From NCBI RefSeq assembly GCF_023701525.1, contig NZ_JAMQAW010000027.1, forward strand, positions 26,146-90,145: a stretch of DNA of 64,000 nt, in the 5' to 3' direction. Numbering within the stretch: position 1 is the stretch's first letter; every line of letters starts with the position of its first letter. Both the position numbers and the translations under genes were made by a program. Shown here in pieces: positions 8,596 through 15,303 of this stretch. Origin of the DNA: Streptomyces albipurpureus (GTDB lineage: Bacteria > Actinomycetota > Actinomycetes > Streptomycetales > Streptomycetaceae). The notes under the pieces are model-generated. The model did not search any database. It saw only the letters and a list, made by a program, of their open reading frames with translations, and was not told the origin of the DNA.

Positions 8596-9075
8596 TCATC
8601 CCACGGGCCGACAGCGTCGATCCACATACTCGACGGAGAACAGCGGGCTCGATTCACCGATGGCCGGCGTGCGCTCAACGCGCTCCTTACTGGCACCGGG
8701 TTCCAGCTCCCCCACGACGGTGACCTCGAACTTCCGCTGATCGGGGTCAAGGAACTGGTTGCTCTCCACCTCAAAGCCGTACCGACAGACCGAGTCGGTG
8801 CGATTGGTGACCGTGATCTCCAAATCGACCGGCTCGCCTACCCGCCGCTCACTGAGAATCCCAAAGACGATGTCGATGTCGCCCTTGGCCGGCCACTTCT
8901 CCTGTAGATGGTCGTCGTAACACCCCCCGGCCTCCACCGGCACCCCCACACACCCCGGGGACTCCCCCACCGCCCTCATCCCCTCCGCCTCCCCTCCACA
9001 TCCGACCAGCACCCCCGCGACAACACTGACAAGGGCGGTAACGCCGACAGCCCCGCGGCCTCTGTGCGCATGCAT
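8596..9075 (-). CDS. Lipoprotein, unknown function
   Basis: 159 residues. The start at 9075 has GAGGGA nine bases upstream, unlike the longer frame. The N-terminus MHAHRGRGAVGVTALVSVVAGVLVGCGG is a lipoprotein signal with lipobox LVGC (Cys26). The mature part has four more cysteines (PGCVGV, GGCYDD, VCRYG, RRCRP) and a region VDLEITVTNRTDSVCRYGFEVESNQFLDP that reads like an immunoglobulin-fold domain with alternating strands. It is divergent from the HD-domain gene. Probably anchored outside the membrane; no enzymatic motif is seen. Confidence 0.75.
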   Translation of the reverse strand: MHAHRGRGAVGVTALVSVVAGVLVGCGGEAEGMRAVGESPGCVGVPVEAGGCYDDHLQEKWPAKGDIDIVFGILSERRVGEPVDLEITVTNRTDSVCRYGFEVESNQFLDPDQRKFEVTVVGELEPGASKERVERTPAIGESSPLFSVEYVDRRCRPVG

Positions 9076-9234
9076 CCGCACACTTTCCCTCATGGGGCGT
9101 CGGGCGGGGCTGGAACGTCGGGCGAAGGGCTTGTGCCCCTCTGCGACGCCACTCGGGGCCACTGGCGGACGGGCCCCGGATCTATGCGCGTGCGCTGGGC
9201 TGACCTTGGGCACGTACCGGCCGTGAGCGGAAAG

Positions 9235-9786
9235 ATGGCGGAGTGGGCGTGGGGGCTGGCCATGGCGGAATTGGCTGAGCCGCTTCCCCTGCGTTGGGCG
9301 CACTCGGAAGGGGTCGGTCAGCGCGCGCGGGAAGCGGCTTGGGCCGTGGGGGACGAAGCGGAGCTACTGGCCTCCGCCGCCATCTTGCACGATGTGGGCT
9401 ACGCACCGCGGTTGGCGACGACCGGCTTCCATCCGCTGGATGGAGCGCGGTTCCTTCGTGACATCCATGCAGCGGATGAGCGACTGGTTCGGTTGGTGGC
9501 CCACCACTCGTTCGCGTTGGTCGAAGCGGAGGAACGCGGATTGCGGTCCGTGCTCGAAGCGGAGTTTCCGCTGCTTGACGACCAGCGCCTCGTCGACGCC
9601 CTTGTGTACTGCGACATGACGACCACGCCCGATGGCTCGGTCACTTCGGTTGACGCCCGGCTGACGGAAATCACCGCCCGCTACGGCTCCGGCAGCGTGG
9701 TGGGGCGGTTCATCCGTCGAGCGTCGCCGGACATCCTCGCGGCGGTGGGACGGATAGAGGCCGCGTTGGCGGCTCAGCCGAGGTAG
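9235..9786 (+). CDS. HD-domain protein (metal-dependent phosphohydrolase family)
   Basis: About 183 residues. HD motifs in order: LPLRWAHSEGVGQRA (first His), ASAAILHDVGYAPR (the HD pair), LVRLVAHHSFALVEAEE (HH) and ALVYCDMTTTPDG (last Asp). These are the ligands of the HD phosphohydrolase metal site, typically acting on nucleotides. The start at 9235 is tentative: GGAAAG lies just upstream, but an in-frame ATG at 9184 is possible. Its stop overlaps the convergent NUDIX gene by 13 bp. It is adjacent to a nucleotide-enzyme-rich cassette, so it could belong functionally with it. Confidence 0.8.
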   Translation: MAEWAWGLAMAELAEPLPLRWAHSEGVGQRAREAAWAVGDEAELLASAAILHDVGYAPRLATTGFHPLDGARFLRDIHAADERLVRLVAHHSFALVEAEERGLRSVLEAEFPLLDDQRLVDALVYCDMTTTPDGSVTSVDARLTEITARYGSGSVVGRFIRRASPDILAAVGRIEAALAAQPR

Positions 9787-10241
9787 GGGTAGGTGCCGGC
9801 GAGGTAGTCGCCGATCTGCTGGCGCATGCTGGGGTGGATGTCGTACTGGTCCAGGTCGCATGGCTGGACGTAGCGGACGCCGTCGGCTTCGTCGTTGATG
9901 GTGGGTTCGCCGCCCACGGGGCGGCCGATGTACGTGTTCTCGTACTGCTGGCGGATCTCGCCGTCCGTGTAGGCCACGATGTGGTTCGGGTTGGTGTAGA
10001 CCCCCAGGAAACCCGTGACCTCGGCGATGATTCCGGTCTCTTCCACGCATTCCCGCACGGCGCACTGGGCCGCCGTCTCACCGATGTCCTGCGCCCCGCC
10101 CGGCAGAGCCCATTGGCCGGTGTCCCGGCGGCGCTGGAGCAGTATGGCGCCGTTGTCGTCGACGACGAGCAGGTTGTTGGCGGGGATGAGCGTGTTCGCC
10201 TTGGGGGCCTTGGGGTCGTTGTAGTACTCAGTCCTGCCCAT
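9774..10241 (-). CDS. NUDIX hydrolase
   Basis: 155 residues. The Nudix box is complete: GGAQDIGETAAQCAVRECVEETGI fits GX5EX7REUXEEXGU, within residues 48-71. It is preceded by NLLVVDDNGAILLQRRRDTGQWALPG, where the WALPG motif is typical. The start at 10241 has AGGAGGGG about 11 bases upstream. It overlaps the upstream XRE gene by 14 bp, so the two are probably translated as an operon. The substrate is unknown: nucleotide sugars, dNTPs or modified nucleotides are all possible. Its partners in the divergent cassette are also nucleotide or phosphate enzymes. Confidence 0.9.
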   Translation of the reverse strand: MGRTEYYNDPKAPKANTLIPANNLLVVDDNGAILLQRRRDTGQWALPGGAQDIGETAAQCAVRECVEETGIIAEVTGFLGVYTNPNHIVAYTDGEIRQQYENTYIGRPVGGEPTINDEADGVRYVQPCDLDQYDIHPSMRQQIGDYLAGTYPYLG

Positions 10242-11010
10242 GTGACGAGGGCCCCTCCTGGTCTTGTGTCCAGGGCCGCGCGGTGGCCCAGACAACTTCA
10301 AAACTCTGAGCGTAGTTGTCGAACCAACCTGCGGTGTCAGCTCTCCGTAGGTACAGGAGGGGGTTGGCACTGGCCGGCTGGCCCCAGACGTGAGGATTGA
10401 TCAGGAGGTTGTTGTCGTAGCGGAACATGGAGGTGTAGAGCGTGGTGTCGTGCAGTCTCACCTCGCAGCCCACCTCGGACAGTAAGGGCCGGTAGTAGGT
10501 GAGGGAGGCGCGGATCTTGGCGGCAAGGGTGTCGCCAATACCCTCTTCGCGGCCCCGGATTGCCACTGCCTGACCGTTCGAGTCACCGAAGCAGAGCCGA
10601 ACTCGTACCCCGTCCGCTGCCCGCTCGGCGAGCATCTTGGCGACGTGGGGGTTGGATTGAGCGAAGAAGGTGCCGGAGAAGACGAGGACACCGATCTGCT
10701 CCTGTGCACCTTTGAGCAGCGAAAGCCATGTGTCCCGTGGGACGCTCGCCCGGTTCTGGTAGGTCGTGACCAGCTCTCGCTCTGCCCCGGCGGCTTGCTG
10801 TTGGGCACTTCGCACCGGCGCTGGCCAAAGGAACAGCTCCTCCACCCGCAGGTGCCGGGCTACGCGGAAGCGGTGGCGAGCGTGGGGTACACGGCCCCCG
10901 AGCCATCGGCTAACGGTTTTGGGGTCTACCTCGCAGATCTCGGCGAGTGATTCGGGTGGGATGCCGCGCTGGGCGAGTACGGAGTGCAGCCGCTCGTTCA
11001 CAGGCGCCAT
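10228..11010 (-). CDS. XRE-family transcriptional regulator with C-terminal sensor-like domain
   Basis: 260 residues. The N-terminal 60 residues are a helix-turn-helix (HSVLAQRGIPPESLAEICEVDPKTVSRWLGGRVPHARHRFRVARHL), where the PKTVSRWLGGR recognition helix is of XRE type. From about residue 85 follows a larger domain (RELVTTYQNRASVPRDTWLSLLKGAQEQIGVLVFSGTFFAQSN, then VRLCFGDSNGQAV, and a C-terminal LLYLRRADTAGWFDNYAQSFEVVWATARP). This resembles the DUF5919 type that is common in Streptomyces and has phospholipase-D-like strand order. It is divergent from the HAD gene and first in an operon with the NUDIX gene, so it likely controls the cassette. The start at 11010 has no clear ribosome site. 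Confidence 0.8.
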   Translation of the reverse strand: MAPVNERLHSVLAQRGIPPESLAEICEVDPKTVSRWLGGRVPHARHRFRVARHLRVEELFLWPAPVRSAQQQAAGAERELVTTYQNRASVPRDTWLSLLKGAQEQIGVLVFSGTFFAQSNPHVAKMLAERAADGVRVRLCFGDSNGQAVAIRGREEGIGDTLAAKIRASLTYYRPLLSEVGCEVRLHDTTLYTSMFRYDNNLLINPHVWGQPASANPLLYLRRADTAGWFDNYAQSFEVVWATARPWTQDQEGPSSHGQD

Positions 11011-11037
11011 ACAAGCTGAAGGGGCTGGGACCGGCAA

Positions 11038-11092
11038 GGACGTTACGGGACGTTCTACGGAAGGTCGAAGGTACGACCACGGTGCTTACGCT
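11038..11092. promoter_or_regulatory. Divergent control region of the XRE-NUDIX / HAD-rSAM cassette
   Basis: The 88 bp between the two divergent starts hold GGACGTTACG at 11038 and GGACGTTCTACG at 11048, a direct repeat with 10-bp periodicity, and GTCG-N6-CGAC at 11064-11077. TACGCT at 11087-11092 fits a -10 box that would start a leaderless mRNA at the HAD ATG (11099). The repeats are probable sites for the XRE regulator. Confidence 0.45.
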
Positions 11093-11098
11093 GGGTGG

Positions 11099-11833
11099 AT
11101 GGAGCTCATCGTCCTGTGGGACATCGACCACACGCTGATCGAGAATGCCGGGGTGAGCAAGGAGATCTACGCAGCGGCCTTCACGGCGCTGTCGGGCAGG
11201 GAGCCCCGGGGACCGGCGCGGACGGAAGGCCGTACGGACCGCCTGATCATGCGTGACATGTTCTCCCGAAACGGTGTGACCGAGCCCGGCTGGACCGCCG
11301 TCGAGAAGGCTCTTACCGCCGCAGGGGAGGCGCGTCTCTCCGAGCTCAGCCGACGCGGCACAGCCCTGCCCGGTGTACGTGAAATCCTGAGGGAAGTCTC
11401 CGTACGCACTGCTTGGGTGTCTTCGGTGCTCACCGGCAACATCGCGGCCAACGCCCGAGTGAAGGTCTCGGCCTTCGGCCTTGACTCCCTGCTTGATCTG
11501 CAAGTTGGCGCCTACGGGGCCGACGCTCTCCAACGGCCGGACCTGGTCGCTGTCGCCCGTGTGCGCGCCCAAAGGCTCCGAGGCGCGCGCCACGACGTGC
11601 CCGTCGTGCTCGTCGGCGATACGCCCAGGGACGTTGAGGCCGCGATCGCCACGGGCTCCGAGAGCATCGCGGTCGCCTCAGGCGTCCACAGCGCCGAGGA
11701 ACTCGCCGCTGCCGGTGCTCAGACGGTTCTACCCGATCTGATGAACACCCCTCGTGTGCTCGGGATTCTGGAGACTCTCGCCGAGCCCCGAAAACGTCCC
11801 AGGACGTCCTCGGAGCGTCCCGATACGCGGTGA
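11099..11833 (+). CDS. HAD-superfamily phosphatase
   Basis: 244 residues. HAD motifs are MELIVLWDIDHTLIE (motif I DxDxT, nucleophile Asp in WDIDHTL), TAWVSSVLTGN (motif II Ser/Thr), KVSAFGL with the conserved Lys region, and VPVVLVGDTPRDVEAAIATGSESIAVASG (motif IV GDTxxD). A helical cap lies between motif I and II. It is typical of phosphoglycolate-phosphatase-like enzymes acting on small phosphorylated metabolites or nucleotides. It is the first gene of a five-gene operon; its stop overlaps a possible GTG start of the next gene by four bases. No Shine-Dalgarno is seen and a -10 box sits 7 bp before the ATG, suggesting a leaderless transcript. Confidence 0.9.
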   Translation: MELIVLWDIDHTLIENAGVSKEIYAAAFTALSGREPRGPARTEGRTDRLIMRDMFSRNGVTEPGWTAVEKALTAAGEARLSELSRRGTALPGVREILREVSVRTAWVSSVLTGNIAANARVKVSAFGLDSLLDLQVGAYGADALQRPDLVAVARVRAQRLRGARHDVPVVLVGDTPRDVEAAIATGSESIAVASGVHSAEELAAAGAQTVLPDLMNTPRVLGILETLAEPRKRPRTSSERPDTR

Positions 11834-11898
11834 CGGGGTCCGTGCCTATCCCGCCAGTATCAGGTCTCCCACCAGGCAAACGCCCGAAGGAGACCTTC

Positions 11899-12801
11899 GT
11901 GATCAGGGAAGTCACCGGGATCCGCAGGATCCGGATGCTGTACCTGCAACTGCTGTACCGCTGCAACTTCGAGTGCCTGCACTGCTTCCACGGCAAGCGG
12001 CTCCAGCACGCCGACGCCTTCACCGCGGACGAGGCGATCAACCTCATCACCCTCGTGCACGACGAGTACGGCACCGAGGCTGTCACCCTGCTGGGCGGCG
12101 AACCATTCGTGTACCGGAACCTCACCCAGGTCGTCCAGTACGCCAAGAGAGACCTGGGCATGCGGGTCGAGATCTGCACCAACGGCTACCGGATCGAGCG
12201 CCGGCTGACCGAGATCGCCCCCGACCTGGACCTGCTCCGGGTATCGCTGGAGGGCATCGGCTCGACCAATGACCACATCCGCGAGTTCGGAAGCTACCGC
12301 AGTGCGCTGAGCGCCCTCGAAACCGCCCAGCGACTCGGAGTCTGCGCCGGAGCCACCATGACGGTCACCTCACGCAACATCGAAGAGGTGCTGCCCCTCG
12401 CACGCGTACTTCAGGGCCATGGCGTGGAGCAGCTGAAACTTCACTGCCTCCGACCGGTCGGCAACGCAGCCGATCACCCCGAGCTCCTGATCACCGACCC
12501 CGCGGCCTACACCCGCCTTCGAGGCCGACTGACCGCGGCCGACCTTGCGATCGATGTGATCGTCGACGAGGACCTGTCCGAGCACGGGGCCCCGGACGCC
12601 TGCGTTCCCGACCGACGCCCCACGGAGATCGAGCGGATCGAGGCCGACCCGCGCGGCGCGCTCACCATGTCCTGCAAGGCGGTCGGCAAGGACTCGCACG
12701 CCTTCTGGTACGACAAGCTCGCCAACCACATCGTCCACCGGCCGTCCCCCACCGACGAGCTCACGCTCGCGGTACCGGACGTGGTGTACGCCCGTGTCTG
12801 A
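11899..12801 (+). CDS. Radical SAM enzyme
   Basis: 300 residues. The start at 11899 (GTG) is preferred because AAGGAG lies seven bases before it; an overlapping GTG at 11830 would add 23 residues without a ribosome site. The [4Fe-4S] motif is RCNFECLHCFHGKR (CX3CX2C), followed by VTLLGGEPFVYRNL (the GGE SAM-binding motif) and ICTNGYRI. The C-terminal half (LKLHCLRPVGNAADHPELL and an ALTMSCKAV stretch) is short and lacks a SPASM or second cluster motif. The reaction is unknown. CFH after the cluster recalls viperin, but other viperin hallmarks are missing. It sits between a phosphatase and a kinase gene and likely modifies the substrate they handle. Confidence 0.9.
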   Translation: MIREVTGIRRIRMLYLQLLYRCNFECLHCFHGKRLQHADAFTADEAINLITLVHDEYGTEAVTLLGGEPFVYRNLTQVVQYAKRDLGMRVEICTNGYRIERRLTEIAPDLDLLRVSLEGIGSTNDHIREFGSYRSALSALETAQRLGVCAGATMTVTSRNIEEVLPLARVLQGHGVEQLKLHCLRPVGNAADHPELLITDPAAYTRLRGRLTAADLAIDVIVDEDLSEHGAPDACVPDRRPTEIERIEADPRGALTMSCKAVGKDSHAFWYDKLANHIVHRPSPTDELTLAVPDVVYARV

Positions 12802-13435
12802 CAGTCCGCTGTTCGAGTGCCTCGAAGGGCTCCGCGGCACCGGAAAGTCAACCATCGCCCCGATGCTGGCAACGGCCCGCCGCGCCATCCTGGTCCCGAC
12901 TGTGCCTCTCTTCTACCAGCCTCTGCGCCGTGAGGTGGACCGGCGTGGAAACACCGAGGCCCGGATGTGCTTCTACCTGTCCGCGCTGTTCACCGTGACC
13001 GATGAGATCCAGCGCCTCCTGGCCGAGGGCACCCCGGTCGTCGTGGAGAGCTACTTCGCCCGTTGCCTGGCCAACCACCAGGCTCTCGGGTCCAGTCTCG
13101 GCGTCAGGCTCCCGCCCAACCTGCCTCGGCCAGTGACGTACCAACTGACCTGCGGCAAGGGCGAGCGCGAACGTCGGCTCGTTGGGCGTATCAAGCCGGT
13201 CTCCCGCTGGGATGCCCTAGCAGAAGAGGTCGCAGATGGCGTCGCCGACGCCTATGCCCAGTTCCCGACGCACCACGTGGACACCACGCGTCTGGACCCC
13301 GCCGAGGTCCTCCAGAGGATCCTCGCCATCGACACGCAAGGAGCCCACCACCGTGCGAACGCGGAGCTTGTGGGAGCACACCCTCACGTTCTTCCCCCAG
13401 TTCCTCGCCGCGCTGAAGGAGCGTGCCGCTCCTGA
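12794..13435 (+). CDS. P-loop kinase, dTMP/nucleoside-monophosphate-kinase-like
   Basis: 213 residues starting with GTG, overlapping the radical SAM stop by 8 bp. Walker A is LEGLRGTGKSTIAP (residues 10-23). Also present are LYQPLRREV-like substrate-binding residues, TPVVVESYFARCLANHQALGSSLG (the DR[Y/F]-like strand of thymidylate kinases is altered to ESYF) and a lid-like GERERRLVGRIKPVSRWD. This resembles dTMP kinases but not in the substrate-determining residues, so the phosphoacceptor may be different. The C-terminal 25 residues overlap the next gene by 83 bp in another frame, an unusually long overlap. The tail AHHRANAELVGAHPHVLPPVPRRAEGACRS is probably not essential. Confidence 0.8.
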   Translation: MSDSPLFECLEGLRGTGKSTIAPMLATARRAILVPTVPLFYQPLRREVDRRGNTEARMCFYLSALFTVTDEIQRLLAEGTPVVVESYFARCLANHQALGSSLGVRLPPNLPRPVTYQLTCGKGERERRLVGRIKPVSRWDALAEEVADGVADAYAQFPTHHVDTTRLDPAEVLQRILAIDTQGAHHRANAELVGAHPHVLPPVPRRAEGACRS

Positions 13436-14000
13436 CGCCACCGTCACGGTCGTGGGTGCGAGCGACGGCAAGTTCGTCCTGCCTCTGGCCGCCGCCGGCT
13501 ACCAGGTGATCGCGGTAGAGCACGACCCTCTCGCCCTGCATGGGGGCGAGGTCATCCTCCCGGGTGAGAACAGGGCCCACGCGATGGGCCTAGTCGACCG
13601 CCTCAAGCTCGAATCGCTCCACGACCGCGTGCAGATCGTGGAGCAGGACTTCCTCCAATGGGAGCCTCCAGGCACGCCCTGCGATGCCATCTGGACGAGC
13701 TGCTCCTGGCATTACAGTGCCAACCGTGATCGCCCGCTCGCTGACTTCATCACCCGCATGCAGTCCTCCGTCGGCCAGAGCGGCCTGTACGGCGCGGAGT
13801 TCATGATGCCCGTCACCCAGCGCCAGTACCTGATCGAGCACTACACGTCACCCGAGAAGCTCAGGCGTCACTTCATCGCCGACTGGAACGTCCTGCTGAC
13901 CCTGCGCACGAACGAGTTCGCCGAGCGAGCCCACATCGGCCAACTCCAGGACCACACTCATCGGATGGGCCTGCTCCTCGCGGCCCGCGCCCCCTCCTAG
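13353..14000 (+). CDS. Class I SAM-dependent methyltransferase
   Basis: 215 residues from a GTG at 13353 that has AAGGAG nine bases upstream; a longer frame upstream is rejected as overlap shadow. Motif I is TVTVVGASDGKFVLPLAAAGYQVIAVEHDPLAL, a Rossmann loop GASDGKF followed by an acidic E-H-D at the end of strand 2. A WTSCSWHYSANRDRPLADF segment follows in the motif IV position, then helical and strand elements to RMGLLLAARAPS. It is probably a small-molecule or nucleotide methyltransferase, cytosolic. It starts inside the kinase gene, which suggests strong translational coupling. Confidence 0.8.
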   Translation: MRTRSLWEHTLTFFPQFLAALKERAAPDATVTVVGASDGKFVLPLAAAGYQVIAVEHDPLALHGGEVILPGENRAHAMGLVDRLKLESLHDRVQIVEQDFLQWEPPGTPCDAIWTSCSWHYSANRDRPLADFITRMQSSVGQSGLYGAEFMMPVTQRQYLIEHYTSPEKLRRHFIADWNVLLTLRTNEFAERAHIGQLQDHTHRMGLLLAARAPS

Positions 14001-14016
14001 CGCGAAGGACGAACCC

Positions 14017-14604
14017 ATGAAGCACGAGTACGAGGCCAAGTTCCTCGCCATCGACACTGCGGACCTCCAGAGCAAGTTGACCGCCCTGGGCGCCACGCAA
14101 GCATTTCCTCGCACCCTCCTGACCCGCAAGATCTTCGAGAACGACGTGCTCGAAGGGGGTGCCTGGGTGCGGCTGCGGGACGAGGGCACCCGATCGACGC
14201 TCACACTCAAGCAGGTCACCGACGCCACCACGATCAACGGCACCACCGAGATCGAGACCGAGGTGACGGACCTGCACGCGATGGCCGAGATCCTGCTCAA
14301 TCTCGGGATGCGGGAGGTCCGGTACCAGGAGAACTACCGCGAGGAATGGCACCTCGGCGAAATCGCCTTCGACTTCGACACTTGGCCGGACCTCCATACC
14401 TTCGTCGAGATCGAGGGACCCGACGAGGCGTCGGTCCGCCAGGCAGCCGCCCTGCTCGACCTCGACTATTCCGAAGCACGTTTCGGTAGCGTCGACGAAA
14501 TCTACAAGAGCGAGTCCGGCAGGGACATCCTGGCCGAGCCCACACTTCTCTTCGCCGACGCCGAAAAGCAGGATTCGGCCCTGGTAGCCGTCCCTAGCGA
14601 GTGA
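14017..14604 (+). CDS. CYTH-domain protein (class IV adenylate cyclase / thiamine triphosphatase-like)
   Basis: 195 residues. The CYTH signature ExExK is seen at the start (MKHEYEAKFLAID: E-Y-E-A-K). Alternating strand residues follow: WVRLRDEGTRSTLTLKQVT, TEIETEV, VRYQENYREEWHLGEIAFDFDTWPDLHTFVEIEGP. These provide the acidic and basic tunnel of triphosphate-binding CYTH enzymes. AAGGAC lies eight bases before the ATG. It is the last gene of the cassette. The likely role is hydrolysis or cyclisation of a triphosphorylated substrate, which fits a nucleotide-based pathway. Confidence 0.85.
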   Translation: MKHEYEAKFLAIDTADLQSKLTALGATQAFPRTLLTRKIFENDVLEGGAWVRLRDEGTRSTLTLKQVTDATTINGTTEIETEVTDLHAMAEILLNLGMREVRYQENYREEWHLGEIAFDFDTWPDLHTFVEIEGPDEASVRQAAALLDLDYSEARFGSVDEIYKSESGRDILAEPTLLFADAEKQDSALVAVPSE

Positions 14605-14947
14605 TCTTGAAGGCCGAGCGGTGCTTGCAGAACTGGCCGTGCCGCCTCGGGGTGTCCTGGCGTCGCTGATGTTCAGTGCGGCGGTCTGTCCGCTGCCGCT
14701 GACGCTCACGACGGCAACAGGTGGACCGACGGCTTCTGCAGGCTCTACTGCGGCCAGCGATGGGCCTGTGTTCCATGGATCGGCCCGTCCTCACAGCCGA
14801 CAGCCCCTGCAGAACCCCGCCACTAGCGCCCGCTGTCCTGCCGTTCGCTCACGCAAGAGGCGGGGAAAGACGAAGCGCCCCGACCGGCGGAAACCGACCG
14901 AGGCGCCAAGTAGCAGCTCAGAGGGGGTTTCCCCTCCTCGCACCAGG
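14605..14947. other. Intergenic gap
   Basis: No gene, repeat or strong hairpin is seen between the CYTH gene and tRNA-Lys. Confidence 0.5.
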
Positions 14948-15020
14948 TAGGCCGTGTGGGACTCGAACCCACAACCAACGGATTAAAAGTCCGCTGCTCT
15001 GCCAATTGAGCTAACGGCCC
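14948..15020 (-). tRNA. tRNA-Lys(UUU)
   Basis: 73-nt cloverleaf on the minus strand: acceptor GGGCCGT / ACGGCCT, D arm GCTC-GAGC, anticodon loop CTTTTAA (UUU), T arm GTGGGTTCGAGTCCCAC. CCA is not encoded. Confidence 0.95.
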
Positions 15021-15226
15021 TCGGCGAGTCATCCCTGAGCATAGCCCGATCAGACCTGTGCGCCGATCGGGTATCCGATCACCGGTGTGGTGAAGTCCGC
15101 CGACGTCACCGGTCTGAGGCGCTTCACGAGCGCTAGCTGTGAGATGCCCCACTCTTGAAGTGCTGCCTCAGGAGCCCGCTTCGAGGTCTCCCAGAACGCT
15201 CAAGCAGCTCAAGTTTTGCACACAGC

Positions 15227-15260
15227 CAGGGCCCGTACCCCAGAAGGAGTACGGGCCCTG
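15227..15260 (-). terminator. Intrinsic hairpin downstream of the DEAD-box helicase gene
   Basis: A 12-bp perfect stem, CAGGGCCCGTAC paired with GTACGGGCCCTG, with a 10-nt loop, 44 bp after the helicase stop. No long T-run follows on the minus strand. Confidence 0.7.
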
Positions 15261-15303
15261 TTGCTGAGTCAGTTGTCTGCTCAGTGCTCAGTCAGCGGTG
15301 GCG

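Noticed and set aside
11899..12801. Direct assignment of the radical SAM protein as viperin
   Set aside because: Only the CFH after the cluster matches; other viperin signature motifs are missing.
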